Below the pieces are notes generated by a model. It did not search any database. It was not told where the DNA came from and saw only the letters and a list, made by a program, of their open reading frames with translations. A DNA stretch of 23,720 bases, from contig MNQK01000009.1 in the NCBI GenBank assembly GCA_001915385.1, positions 1 to 23,720 on the forward strand, in the 5' to 3' direction. This document shows, piece by piece, positions 7,250 through 15,513 of this stretch (position 1 is the first letter of the stretch; every line of letters starts with the position of its first letter). Made by a program: the position numbers and the translations under genes. The DNA is from Bacteroidales bacterium 52_46. GTDB lineage: Bacteria; Bacteroidota; Bacteroidia; Bacteroidales; Muribaculaceae.

Positions 7250-10200
7250 ATGAGTAAAAGAGAAATTGCAGGCGCATTACTGTTTGCGGCCATGATGACG
7301 GCGGCTACCGCTTCGGCGGCGCCCGCGTGGCAGATGAAGGAAGCGCCGATGATGACACCCTGGGCAACGCAGATCGACACTTCGTGCCCGCTCCCCGAAT
7401 ATCCGCGTCCGCAGATGGTGCGCGACGACGGCTGGCTCAACCTCAACGGCATCTGGGAACTGCGCAAGGGCGTACCCGACGAAGCCTACAACGCCGGTTT
7501 CGGCTACGACAAAAGCATTCTCGTGCCCTACCCCATCGAGTCGGCGCTGTCGGGCGTCATGGAGAAGAGTGACGAACAGTGCTACTGGTACCGCCGCACG
7601 TTCACCGTCCCCGCGGAGATGAAAGGCAAACGCCTGCTGCTCCACTTCGGAGCCGTGGACTGGGAGGCGAAAGCATATATCAACGGCAAGGAAGTCGGGC
7701 GCCACACCGGCGGCTACGACCCCTTCACATTCGACATCACCGACGCCGTCAACCCTGACAACGCCGAACAGGAGCTCACCGTGTACATCTACGACAACAC
7801 CGGCGTACAGGGTCAGATGACGGGCAAGCAGTCGAAAAATCCCTCAATCTGCTGGTACACTTGCTCAAGCGGAATATGGCAGACGGTATGGCTCGAGGCT
7901 GTGCCCGACAGCTATATCAGCGCTTTGGAAATGGAGCCGACGCTGTCGCAGAACTGGCTTAACCTCAATGTCACGGCCAATGCCGCCGGCTCGACGGTCG
8001 ACGTAAGCATAAAAGACCGCGAAGGCAAAGAGGTGGCATCGCTCGCCGATGGCGCAACAGACAAGACACTGCGCATCACCGTGCCCGACGCACACGTATG
8101 GAGTCCCGCCGACCCGTATCTCTATGACGTGGACATCACTCTCAAAAAGGATGGCAAGGCCGTCGACAAGGTATCGGCCTACTTCGGCATGCGCAGGATT
8201 GAGGTGAAAAAGGTCGACGGCTATCCCCGCATATTCCTCAACGGCGAACAGATATTCCAGATAGGGCCGCTCGACCAGGAATTCTGGCCCGACGGACTTC
8301 ACACGCCGCCGTCGGAGGCCGCGATGCTCTACGACATAAAGACGATGAAAGACCTCGGCTTCAACATGGTCAGAAAGCATATCAAGGTGGAGCCGGACCG
8401 CTGGTACTATCTCTGCGACCGCGAGGGTCTGCTCGTATGGCAGGACCTCCCGTCGGGCAACGTGGTCAAGGAGTACGAGGAGCTTGCCAAGTCCAACTTC
8501 AAGGACGAGGCCGTCAGAATCGTCAAAGCGGTCAAGAACCACCCGTCGATAGTGCACTGGGTAGTGTTCAACGAAGGCTGGGGACAGTTTGACACGCCCG
8601 AAGTGACTACCCTCGTGCAGAACAATGTCAACCGCCTATCCCCCTCGCGCTTCGGAAAAGCCTCGCTGATATGCAACGCCAGCGGCTGGACCGACCACGA
8701 CCTCGGCGACATCATCGATACCCACAGCTATCCGCACCCATCCTGCCCTACGCACGCCACACGCGCGGCGGTATGCGGCGAGTACGGGGGCATCACGCTC
8801 AAGGAGCCGGGGCATATATGGCCCGGAGGCGACTTCCAGTACACCGTGGTCGAGACCAAAAGCGACTTCACCGACTATTTCAATATGCTTTGCGACGAAA
8901 TCAAGGACCTCTACTACATGGGGCTGAACGCCGCCGTATATACGCAGATAGCCGATGTCGAGATTGAGAAGAACGGGTTCCTGACCTACGACCGCAAGGT
9001 GCTCAAGACCGACAATCCAGCCAAAATACGCGCCAAGATTCAGGAGGTGCTCGACATGCCGCACAGCGACATGAAGGTCACCCCGATTATCTCCACAAGC
9101 GGCTCGCACCGCTATAAATGGCGCTATTCGTTCAGTGCCGACGTGCCACGCCACTGGCAGGAACCGGGCTTTGACGACTCATCCTGGCCTTTGGGCGAGG
9201 GCGCTTTCGGTGCCAACGTCGGCTCGTCGCAGCATCTTGTGGGCACGAACTGGAACACCAACGACATAGTGATGCGCCGATGGTTTAAAATCGGCGACCT
9301 GACGCCCGAGGCAATCGACGCCATGCGTTTCGTGACATTCCACGACGAGGATATCGAAATATACATCAACGGCGTATGGGCTGCGTCGCGCAGCGGATAC
9401 ACCAACGGATACATCCCGGTCGACATCTCCGACCAGGCCAAGGCAGCGATACGTCCCGGCGAATGGAACCTGATAGCCCTGCGCGGCAAGCAAAGCTCGG
9501 GAGGCCAGATAATGGACGTGGGCATATCGGTATTCGGCGACGTCGACATTGAATACACCGAGGATTTCTCCGACTACACACCTACGGAATACAGCGAGTT
9601 CACGGACCCTACGTCGCCGGTAAAGCCTTCGTTCACGAAGGTTTCCGGCACTGATTTCTCACACACCGCCGACCGTTCAAACGCCGCCTGGGGCGACATC
9701 GACAACGACGGCAATCTCGAGCTGATTTATTCCGGACGCCACAACCACCTCAACGGGGGCTGCGACCGCACGCTCATCTACAAGCACAACGGCGACGGCA
9801 AATTCACCACTGTCGCCAACTCCATCGCAACATGTTACTACGCCGACCCCGTATTGCTTGACTTTGACAACGACGGCAACCTCGACCTGTTCATGCCGGG
9901 GCTTAAAAACCGCGACTACAAGGACAATCTCGACGACGTTGCGGCCTCTCTCTACCGCAACGACGGCAACGGCAACTTCACCGACGTCAATGCCGGGGGC
10001 GCATACGGCATAGCCCCGATATACAACGCCCGCGACGGCGGCCGCTCACGCCACTGGGTATCGGCAGGCGACTACGACAACGACGGCTACACCGACATCG
10101 TGGCCATCGGTCTCGACGACTACGCCGATACCGACGGCAACGGCAACCCCATAGTGCGCAACGACCGCCGCGTGCTCTCGCTCTACCGTAATCTCCAAGG

Positions 10201-11497
10201 AAAAGGTTTTGAACTCCAGAAGACGCCCCTCGACGGCAAGGCGCCTCTGCCGGGACTGACCCGCGGCTCGGTCTACTTCGCCGATTTCGACAACGACGGC
10301 AACCTCGACATCATGGCGTCGGGCTACGGGCCGCTCGAAGGCAACCTGCACATCTACTGGAACAACGGCGACGGCACGTTCAGCGAGATGCCGGGACGTT
10401 TTTTCGGGTCGTATGACTCGTCGTGCATGCCCGCCGACCTCAACGCCGACGGACTGACCGACATACTCGTGACAGGCTATGCCAACTACGGCTCGGGCAA
10501 CCGCAAGGATATATTCATCTACCGCAACGACGGCAATCGCCGGTTCTCACTCGTTCCGGCCGGCGAATGCGGTTTCGAGGGAGTTGACGGCGCTACCCCC
10601 GACGTGGCCGACGTAAACGGCGACGGACTCCCCGACATATTCATCGGCGGACACGGCGCGACGCACGAAATCACCACGTGGCTCTATCTCAACTGCGGCG
10701 ATTTCGTTTTCCAGCCGTTCGGCGCATGGTACAGCGACCCGTTCGGCAAGCAGTTCACCTTCGACCGTATAAGCCACGGCAACTCTCATCTGATTGACTA
10801 CAACAACGACAACCGCCTCGACGCATGGTCGATGGGCTGGGGACAGGCATCAAGCTGCGGAAAGGACTGCGGCGCATCGCTCTACACCAATGTATCTTCC
10901 GCCGTCAATCAGGCACCCGGCATTCCGACCGGCCTGCAGGTGGAATACGATGCTGCCGGGGGTCAGTTCATATTCAGCTGGGTAGCGCCCGACGACGACA
11001 GCACCCCCAAAGAGGCACTGCGCTACAACCTGTATCTGCGCAAAGCGGGCGACGACGCCATATTCATGACAATCCCCGCCGATGCAGCTACCGGACGGCT
11101 TAAGGTGACGGAACTCGCCGCGGCTATCGCCACAACGCGCCATGCACTCACCGTTCCGGTGGATAATGCCCGCTACGAATGGGGCGTACAGGCCATCGAC
11201 AACGGCAAAGCGGCCGGCCGCTTCGCCACCGCCTCGTTCAATCCGGCCGACGTAGCGTCGGTCGGCACACTGACCGCCGACAACGCGCTCTCGCTCGAAC
11301 CGCTCGGCGATACGCTACACTACACCGTCAGCGGCACGGCAGCCACACTAAGCATCTACAACGCCACCGGCATATTGCTGCATCAAGCCGCCGTGACCAG
11401 CACGGGCACCGTCCCCCTCCCCGCCCCGGGACTCTACATAGCATCCCTCGCCCCGGCACTCCTTGCCCCCGTAACCCTGAAATTCCTCATAAAGTAG
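7250..11497 (+). CDS. GH2 glycosidase fused to VCBS/FG-GAP repeats, FN3-like domain and T9SS tail
   Basis: A very large exported enzyme, probably a beta-galactosidase/beta-glucuronidase-like exo-glycosidase exported through T9SS. Residues 1-23 are a signal peptide. The GH2 core follows: sugar-binding jelly roll (about 45-220), Ig domain (about 220-325) and TIM barrel (about 326-615), with acid/base N441-E442 (VVFNEGWG) and nucleophile E511 (VCGEYGG), both intact. A second beta-sandwich spans about 620-775. From about 795 to 1215 there are seven VCBS/FG-GAP-type repeats with calcium-loop motifs (DIDNDGNLE, DFDNDGNLD twice, DYDNDGYTD, DLNADGLTD, DVNGDGLPD, DYNNDNRLD), consistent with a beta-propeller. 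An FN3-like domain (about 1222-1330) and a T9SS sorting domain (about 1340-1415, ending VTLKFLIK) close it. No promoter is obvious in the gap before it, so read-through from the GH43 gene is possible. Confidence 0.9.
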   Translation: MSKREIAGALLFAAMMTAATASAAPAWQMKEAPMMTPWATQIDTSCPLPEYPRPQMVRDDGWLNLNGIWELRKGVPDEAYNAGFGYDKSILVPYPIESALSGVMEKSDEQCYWYRRTFTVPAEMKGKRLLLHFGAVDWEAKAYINGKEVGRHTGGYDPFTFDITDAVNPDNAEQELTVYIYDNTGVQGQMTGKQSKNPSICWYTCSSGIWQTVWLEAVPDSYISALEMEPTLSQNWLNLNVTANAAGSTVDVSIKDREGKEVASLADGATDKTLRITVPDAHVWSPADPYLYDVDITLKKDGKAVDKVSAYFGMRRIEVKKVDGYPRIFLNGEQIFQIGPLDQEFWPDGLHTPPSEAAMLYDIKTMKDLGFNMVRKHIKVEPDRWYYLCDREGLLVWQDLPSGNVVKEYEELAKSNFKDEAVRIVKAVKNHPSIVHWVVFNEGWGQFDTPEVTTLVQNNVNRLSPSRFGKASLICNASGWTDHDLGDIIDTHSYPHPSCPTHATRAAVCGEYGGITLKEPGHIWPGGDFQYTVVETKSDFTDYFNMLCDEIKDLYYMGLNAAVYTQIADVEIEKNGFLTYDRKVLKTDNPAKIRAKIQEVLDMPHSDMKVTPIISTSGSHRYKWRYSFSADVPRHWQEPGFDDSSWPLGEGAFGANVGSSQHLVGTNWNTNDIVMRRWFKIGDLTPEAIDAMRFVTFHDEDIEIYINGVWAASRSGYTNGYIPVDISDQAKAAIRPGEWNLIALRGKQSSGGQIMDVGISVFGDVDIEYTEDFSDYTPTEYSEFTDPTSPVKPSFTKVSGTDFSHTADRSNAAWGDIDNDGNLELIYSGRHNHLNGGCDRTLIYKHNGDGKFTTVANSIATCYYADPVLLDFDNDGNLDLFMPGLKNRDYKDNLDDVAASLYRNDGNGNFTDVNAGGAYGIAPIYNARDGGRSRHWVSAGDYDNDGYTDIVAIGLDDYADTDGNGNPIVRNDRRVLSLYRNLQGKGFELQKTPLDGKAPLPGLTRGSVYFADFDNDGNLDIMASGYGPLEGNLHIYWNNGDGTFSEMPGRFFGSYDSSCMPADLNADGLTDILVTGYANYGSGNRKDIFIYRNDGNRRFSLVPAGECGFEGVDGATPDVADVNGDGLPDIFIGGHGATHEITTWLYLNCGDFVFQPFGAWYSDPFGKQFTFDRISHGNSHLIDYNNDNRLDAWSMGWGQASSCGKDCGASLYTNVSSAVNQAPGIPTGLQVEYDAAGGQFIFSWVAPDDDSTPKEALRYNLYLRKAGDDAIFMTIPADAATGRLKVTELAAAIATTRHALTVPVDNARYEWGVQAIDNGKAAGRFATASFNPADVASVGTLTADNALSLEPLGDTLHYTVSGTAATLSIYNATGILLHQAAVTSTGTVPLPAPGLYIASLAPALLAPVTLKFLIK

Positions 11498-11513
11498 TGA
11501 ATAACTATATTTA

Positions 11514-11531
11514 GCTGTCAAAATTGGCAGC
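11514..11531. repeat. Small palindrome just after the GH2/FG-GAP gene
   Basis: GCTG and CAGC flank a CAA-AA-TTG core, making a near-perfect 18-base palindrome 17 bases past the stop codon. There is no T run, so it is a weak terminator candidate at best. It ends three bases before the large repeat element. Confidence 0.4.
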
Positions 11532-11534
11532 ACT

Positions 11535-11994
11535 TTGTAGGGACGCGATTCATCGCAGTTTACTTAAGCCGACTTCGGAGGATAATGATGAACGGGGAAG
11601 TCGTTTATATTGACATTACCGTTAATATTAACGATTCCGTAGGCATCATCTATATGATTAACCCGGTCATGGCGCGAAGCGCCTTGGCCGGGTTAATGTG
11701 TGGGTGGAGCACGTTGCCGCAGGCATCATCAATCTGCATAAGCTATCCTTACATAAGAGCCTCCCGGTATGAAGCGGATTGATGATGCCTGCGGCAACAT
11801 CACGCAGCATGGTGCATCTCGTCCCGGCCAAGGCGCTTTCGCGCCATGACCGGGTTAATCAAATAGAGGATGCCTGCGGCATCGTTGCTACCCAATGTTG
11901 TCCGCTTAACCTCACTACAAGAGGATGTATCTACTATAAGTTTTACACCACTATCACGCCTTTAAGTAAACAGCATTGAATCGCGTCCTTACAA
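11535..11994. repeat. ~460-bp palindromic intergenic element with 33-bp terminal inverted repeats
   Basis: The left end TTGTAGGGACGCGATTC... (11535-11567) matches the reverse complement of the right end (11962-11994) over 33 positions with few mismatches. Inside, about 105 bp on the left (11629-11734) match the reverse complement of 11777-11885. Within these arms 22 bp are perfect (11713-11734 with 11777-11798) and a block around the motif AACCCGGTCATGGCGCGAA (11655-11692 with 11823-11861) differs by one inserted base. The block on the left is a hairpin by itself. The arms differ mainly in a ~20-bp patch next to the inner block. No protein is encoded. It sits between convergent genes. A MITE-like or REP-like mosaic is the best description; no target duplication is evident. 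Confidence 0.85.
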
Positions 11995-12070
11995 TTTCGT
12001 TTCGTGTATTTTGAGTTTTGTGACGCCGTCATATTTGTACAAGGCGTATCAATATTGTTATATTACAACA

Positions 12071-12123
12071 ATCAGGGCGCTGTGCCGATGTTTCGGTCGC
12101 AGCGCCCTGATGTTCTATTTTTT
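12071..12123 (+). terminator. Strong hairpin terminator between convergent genes
   Basis: ATCAGGGCGCTG (12071-12082) pairs perfectly with CAGCGCCCTGAT (12100-12111), followed by a run of six Ts at 12118-12123 on the + strand. It would stop read-through from the left into the amylase gene. On the - strand no T run follows the stem, so it is a poorer stop for the amylase mRNA. Confidence 0.75.
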
Positions 12124-12133
12124 ATCGGGGTGA

Positions 12134-12159
12134 CGTATAATCCGTTAACGGATTATACG
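12134..12159. repeat. Perfect 26-bp palindrome over the amylase stop codon
   Basis: The half-site CGTATAATCCGTT (12134-12146) is followed directly by its reverse complement (12147-12159), with no spacer. It contains the stop codon of the - strand amylase gene and codes for its last residues (RIIR). With no loop bases it forms a poor RNA hairpin but a good site for a dimeric DNA-binding protein, or a cruciform. Confidence 0.8.
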
Positions 12160-15100
12160 CTTGCTTACTTTATTGCCTTTCTTGACGAGATATACTCCGG
12201 CTGAAGTGGGATACTCGACACGCATACCCTGGAGGTTGTAATATTCCTCGGGGGCATTGGGGTCATCGGCTGCGACGTCTGAAACTCCGCTGAGGCCGGT
12301 GTCGCCCTTGGCGTTGTAGATACCGTAGTTGCGTACCTTGACATTGTCGCCTGTCTGGGAGCCTGAGCCGTTGCTGAAGATTACGTTGCATGCGTCGAGA
12401 GCACCTTCGGTCTCTACGGTATATTCGTAGTAGTCGCCGTTCTTGACGAGCTTGGTGCCGGGCCATTTGCCGGTGATTTCATTGCACTCGTTGCTGCCGT
12501 AGATGTAGCAGTAGACGTTGCTCCAGTTTGCAGAGCTGTTGTCGAAGTAGATGTGCCATACGGTAGATTTGGTATCCACTTTTGTATAGACTGCCGAACC
12601 GGTCTTGGTCTCGATGCCGTCGGTAGCGCTCCAGCTTACAGTCACTGACTCGCCGTCGACCATATCGGTGCCGAGAGTGAAGGTTGCAGTGCCGTTGAAC
12701 GACATCTGGGCGCCGTTGCCTATCTTATACCATGCCGAAGTGGCGTTGGTGGCAGTGATGGTGACATCCTGGGTGCCTACGAAAGTACCGCCGTTGGGGC
12801 TGAGTTTCACGCTGAGACCCGATGCTTCGATGATGTCGTAGGGCTCGAGGCTGGAACCGAGCTTGTAGACACCGCCGTTGACGAATTTGTATCCGCCCTC
12901 GTTGTTGCCGGGAGACTGGCTGTTGCCTGCATTGCTGAAGATAATCCTTGCTGAAGAGGGGATTTCGGCATCGCCGGTATATGTCCATTTGTACATGTTA
13001 TCGCCGAGATACTGCAACGACTGTCCGGGCCATGTGCCTCCGGTGTAGTTGGTCTGGTCGTCCCAGATCCATGCAGTCGCTGCTGTCCATGACTCATGAT
13101 AGAGGAAGATGGCCTGCTCGTCGGCCTCGATAGAGGGAGCGATTACGGGGTCGGGCTCGACGCGGTCGCCGCCGGGGCCTACAGGGCCGGGGGTGGGATT
13201 GGGCTTGATGGTGGTCGTTTCATCGGGCATGGTTTCATCGGGCCATGTAGTCCAGTTCTCTTCTGCGGGAGCATCGGCGTAGAGATACTTGCCGTCGTCG
13301 CCGATTTTGCCGGGGCCGTCGAGTACGAATACTCGCATGTTGCCTTTACCCGAGCATGTGGCGGTGAGCGTGTTGTTGGTCACATTCTGTACTTCGCCGG
13401 TGATGGCATCGACATAACGACCGTTGAGGATGCCGGTGAATGTCGAGTTGCCCGAGATGGTTACAAGCACATACGAGTCAACCTTGTCGTCGGTGTAGCG
13501 ACGTTTGAAAGAGAGGCTGCCCGAGCAACCTTCGGTAGAATACTGACCTTTGCGGAGAGCGGGCACGGCAGCGCGGATTTTGTTGAGGCGCTGGATGTGG
13601 AGCGCGAGAGGATATGAAAGCGTAGAGGCGAGGTTGCCTGTGGCGCCGCTGTAGTCGGCGAAATCGTTGACGGTGACATCGCCTTCAATATAACCGCCGA
13701 AATATGCACGGCCTGAGTCCTTGAGAGCAAGAACGGCACCTTTGTCAATAGCTTTGCCTTTCTGGAACTCTACTTCCGAACCGTAATAGATACAGGGAAT
13801 GCCGCGGAACGAAAACATCAGCGAGAGGTTTTCGGCCCAGGTTGCCTGGTCTTTCGAGAAGCGGAAGTTGCTGTCGGGAGCATAGTCGTGGGAGTCGACA
13901 TATACCACGTTATATGTGGCGTCGTTGTAGAGGTAGTCCTGACCGTGAACACCGAATGCGCCTGATGCCGAATTGAAATTCCAGTGCATCGCGAAGTCGA
14001 TGACGCTCAGGCCGGAGAAATCGCTATAGTCGGGCTTGTGATAGTCATTGCCGTTGAGCAGGGCGTTGTCGCTCTTGCGCAGTATGGCGTCTGCGTGGCC
14101 CAGGTCATCTTCGGCCGACTGGTGCACTGAATCCCAGTTGGTGTGGCCGCTGACAGTCTCATAGTCGTGCGAGCCTTCGGTCTCGGAGGGAATGGCCACG
14201 ACAGAGTCCCACGACTTGGGGTCGTAGTCCCATGCATAGTCCTTCGACTCTTTCCATGTGTAGTAGCAGGGAGAGCAGTTGTAGTTCGCACCGCGGTAAA
14301 TCACCTCCATCGAGCGTGCGCATACCTCGCCGAACATGAAGAACGGAGTGTTGCCGCGCTTTGCCTTGGCTTCGGCTGACTCTGCTGCCTCAAGGAGCTG
14401 CGGGAGGAAGTTCTTGTTGAACGACAGACGTGGAATATGACCCGCGGTGTCGATACGGAAACCGTCCACACCCATTTTGATGAAGCGAGAGTAGCAGTCT
14501 ACGATATATGAAGTGACGCCGGGGTGCTCGGTGTTGAGGTCGACGCAGTCGCCTGCAATCTGTCCCCACCAGCGAGAGGGATCGTCCCAGTCAAACCAAG
14601 CCTTGTGGTGCCAGTAGTTGTGGGTATCCTTGTTGGTGAAGTCGGAGTTTTTCATCAGCGCCAGGCGCGAGCCATACTGGGCGGCAGGCTTCATCGAGGC
14701 ATAGTTTTCGGGAAGCAGGCCCCCTTCGCTTTTGGGCACCACTTTCATCGAAGCATTGATGTCACCGAGATCCTGTGTATAGTCTTTCTCAAACATCTTG
14801 CAGAGATAGTTCTCACCGAAGTTTCCGGTGTGCTGCAGCACGATGTCGAGCACGAGTTTCATGTCGCGTTTGTGAACTTCGTCGATAAGGGTCTGGAATG
14901 CTACATCAGCATCAGCGTCGGTCGCATCCTTTGATACATAACGATGGTCGATTTTCGAGAAATCCATCGCATGATAGCCGTGATAGTCAAGGCCGGAACC
15001 GTTTTCTACGATAGGTGTGATCCAGACAGCGGTGAAACCGAGAGCCTTGATGTAGTCGAGCTTCTCGATAAGACCTTTGAAGTCGCCTCGCCATTCGGGG

Positions 15101-15294
15101 TCGTTGACATTGAGCACACCGTCCCAGCAGTAGGTGTTGTTGCTGATGTCACCGTCGTAAAAACGTGTGGTCATGGCAAAATAGATTGTCTCGTCGCGGA
15201 AATCGGTACGATCTCCGACAAACGTGGCCGCGTTGGATGACAGAGCTGTCATGGCTACAGCCGTCCCCAGCAGCAAGCGGGAAATCTTTTTCAT
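12145..15294 (-). CDS. Secreted GH13 alpha-amylase with two CBM26-like starch-binding modules and T9SS tail
   Basis: Hydrolyses alpha-1,4-glucan (starch, glycogen) at or outside the cell surface. Residues 1-23 are a signal peptide. The GH13 barrel (about 30-580) shows the conserved regions: D150-IVLQH, nucleophile D282 (GVDGFRIDTAGH), acid/base E323 (FFMFGEVCAR) and H469-D470 (VDSHD). A domain C follows to about 660, then a Pro/Gly-rich linker (about 695-720). Two CBM26-like modules (about 728-811 and 911-995; paired motifs W-PG and IIFSN / VIFSN) flank a chitobiase-C/Fn3-associated-like segment (826-905). The tail 1005-1049 (YYNLQGMRV, GVYLVKKG, ending KRIIR) is a short T9SS-type sorting domain. 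It has no lipobox, unlike SusG-type amylases, and no sus genes lie nearby. It has its own promoter and is transcribed towards the GH2/FG-GAP gene. Confidence 0.93.
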   Translation of the reverse strand: MKKISRLLLGTAVAMTALSSNAATFVGDRTDFRDETIYFAMTTRFYDGDISNNTYCWDGVLNVNDPEWRGDFKGLIEKLDYIKALGFTAVWITPIVENGSGLDYHGYHAMDFSKIDHRYVSKDATDADADVAFQTLIDEVHKRDMKLVLDIVLQHTGNFGENYLCKMFEKDYTQDLGDINASMKVVPKSEGGLLPENYASMKPAAQYGSRLALMKNSDFTNKDTHNYWHHKAWFDWDDPSRWWGQIAGDCVDLNTEHPGVTSYIVDCYSRFIKMGVDGFRIDTAGHIPRLSFNKNFLPQLLEAAESAEAKAKRGNTPFFMFGEVCARSMEVIYRGANYNCSPCYYTWKESKDYAWDYDPKSWDSVVAIPSETEGSHDYETVSGHTNWDSVHQSAEDDLGHADAILRKSDNALLNGNDYHKPDYSDFSGLSVIDFAMHWNFNSASGAFGVHGQDYLYNDATYNVVYVDSHDYAPDSNFRFSKDQATWAENLSLMFSFRGIPCIYYGSEVEFQKGKAIDKGAVLALKDSGRAYFGGYIEGDVTVNDFADYSGATGNLASTLSYPLALHIQRLNKIRAAVPALRKGQYSTEGCSGSLSFKRRYTDDKVDSYVLVTISGNSTFTGILNGRYVDAITGEVQNVTNNTLTATCSGKGNMRVFVLDGPGKIGDDGKYLYADAPAEENWTTWPDETMPDETTTIKPNPTPGPVGPGGDRVEPDPVIAPSIEADEQAIFLYHESWTAATAWIWDDQTNYTGGTWPGQSLQYLGDNMYKWTYTGDAEIPSSARIIFSNAGNSQSPGNNEGGYKFVNGGVYKLGSSLEPYDIIEASGLSVKLSPNGGTFVGTQDVTITATNATSAWYKIGNGAQMSFNGTATFTLGTDMVDGESVTVSWSATDGIETKTGSAVYTKVDTKSTVWHIYFDNSSANWSNVYCYIYGSNECNEITGKWPGTKLVKNGDYYEYTVETEGALDACNVIFSNGSGSQTGDNVKVRNYGIYNAKGDTGLSGVSDVAADDPNAPEEYYNLQGMRVEYPTSAGVYLVKKGNKVSKRIIR

Positions 15295-15374
15295 CTTGTG
15301 AAATTTAAGAAATGTAAGTAATTATGAAGTTGGTATTAAAATTTTATAATTCGGTATAGATATAAAATATTCTG

Positions 15375-15406
15375 CAAATATATGCGTTATCATACAATTA
15401 TGCAAG
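15375..15406 (-). promoter_or_regulatory. Bacteroidetes-type promoter of the amylase gene
   Basis: Read on the - strand there is a -7 box TATATTTG (complement of 15375-15382) and a -33-like CTTG (complement of 15403-15406) with a 20-nt spacer, the same spacing as at pfkA and the tRNA operon. Transcription would begin near 15368, leaving a leader of about 74 nt before the ATG at 15294. Confidence 0.65.
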
Positions 15407-15424
15407 CTGATACGTAAAAAAAAC

Positions 15425-15469
15425 ATAAAAAAGAAGGCCTGTCTGCCGGAGACAGGCCTTCTTTTTTAT
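15425..15469 (-). terminator. Strong terminator after the adhesin-like gene
   Basis: A 20-bp perfect stem (15425-15444 with 15450-15469; GAAGGCCTGTCT core) with a 5-nt loop is bounded by A and T runs, so it works on either strand. It lies about 45 bases past the stop of the gene at 15514-19044 and separates it from the amylase promoter. Confidence 0.93.
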
Positions 15470-15513
15470 GTGACGTATATAAATTATACAGTCAGGTCAT
15501 AATGCCAGGGGCA

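Noticed and set aside
11585..12204. Several 65-66-codon open frames in the intergenic palindrome
   Set aside because: They follow the inverted-repeat sequence, and their products are not protein-like.
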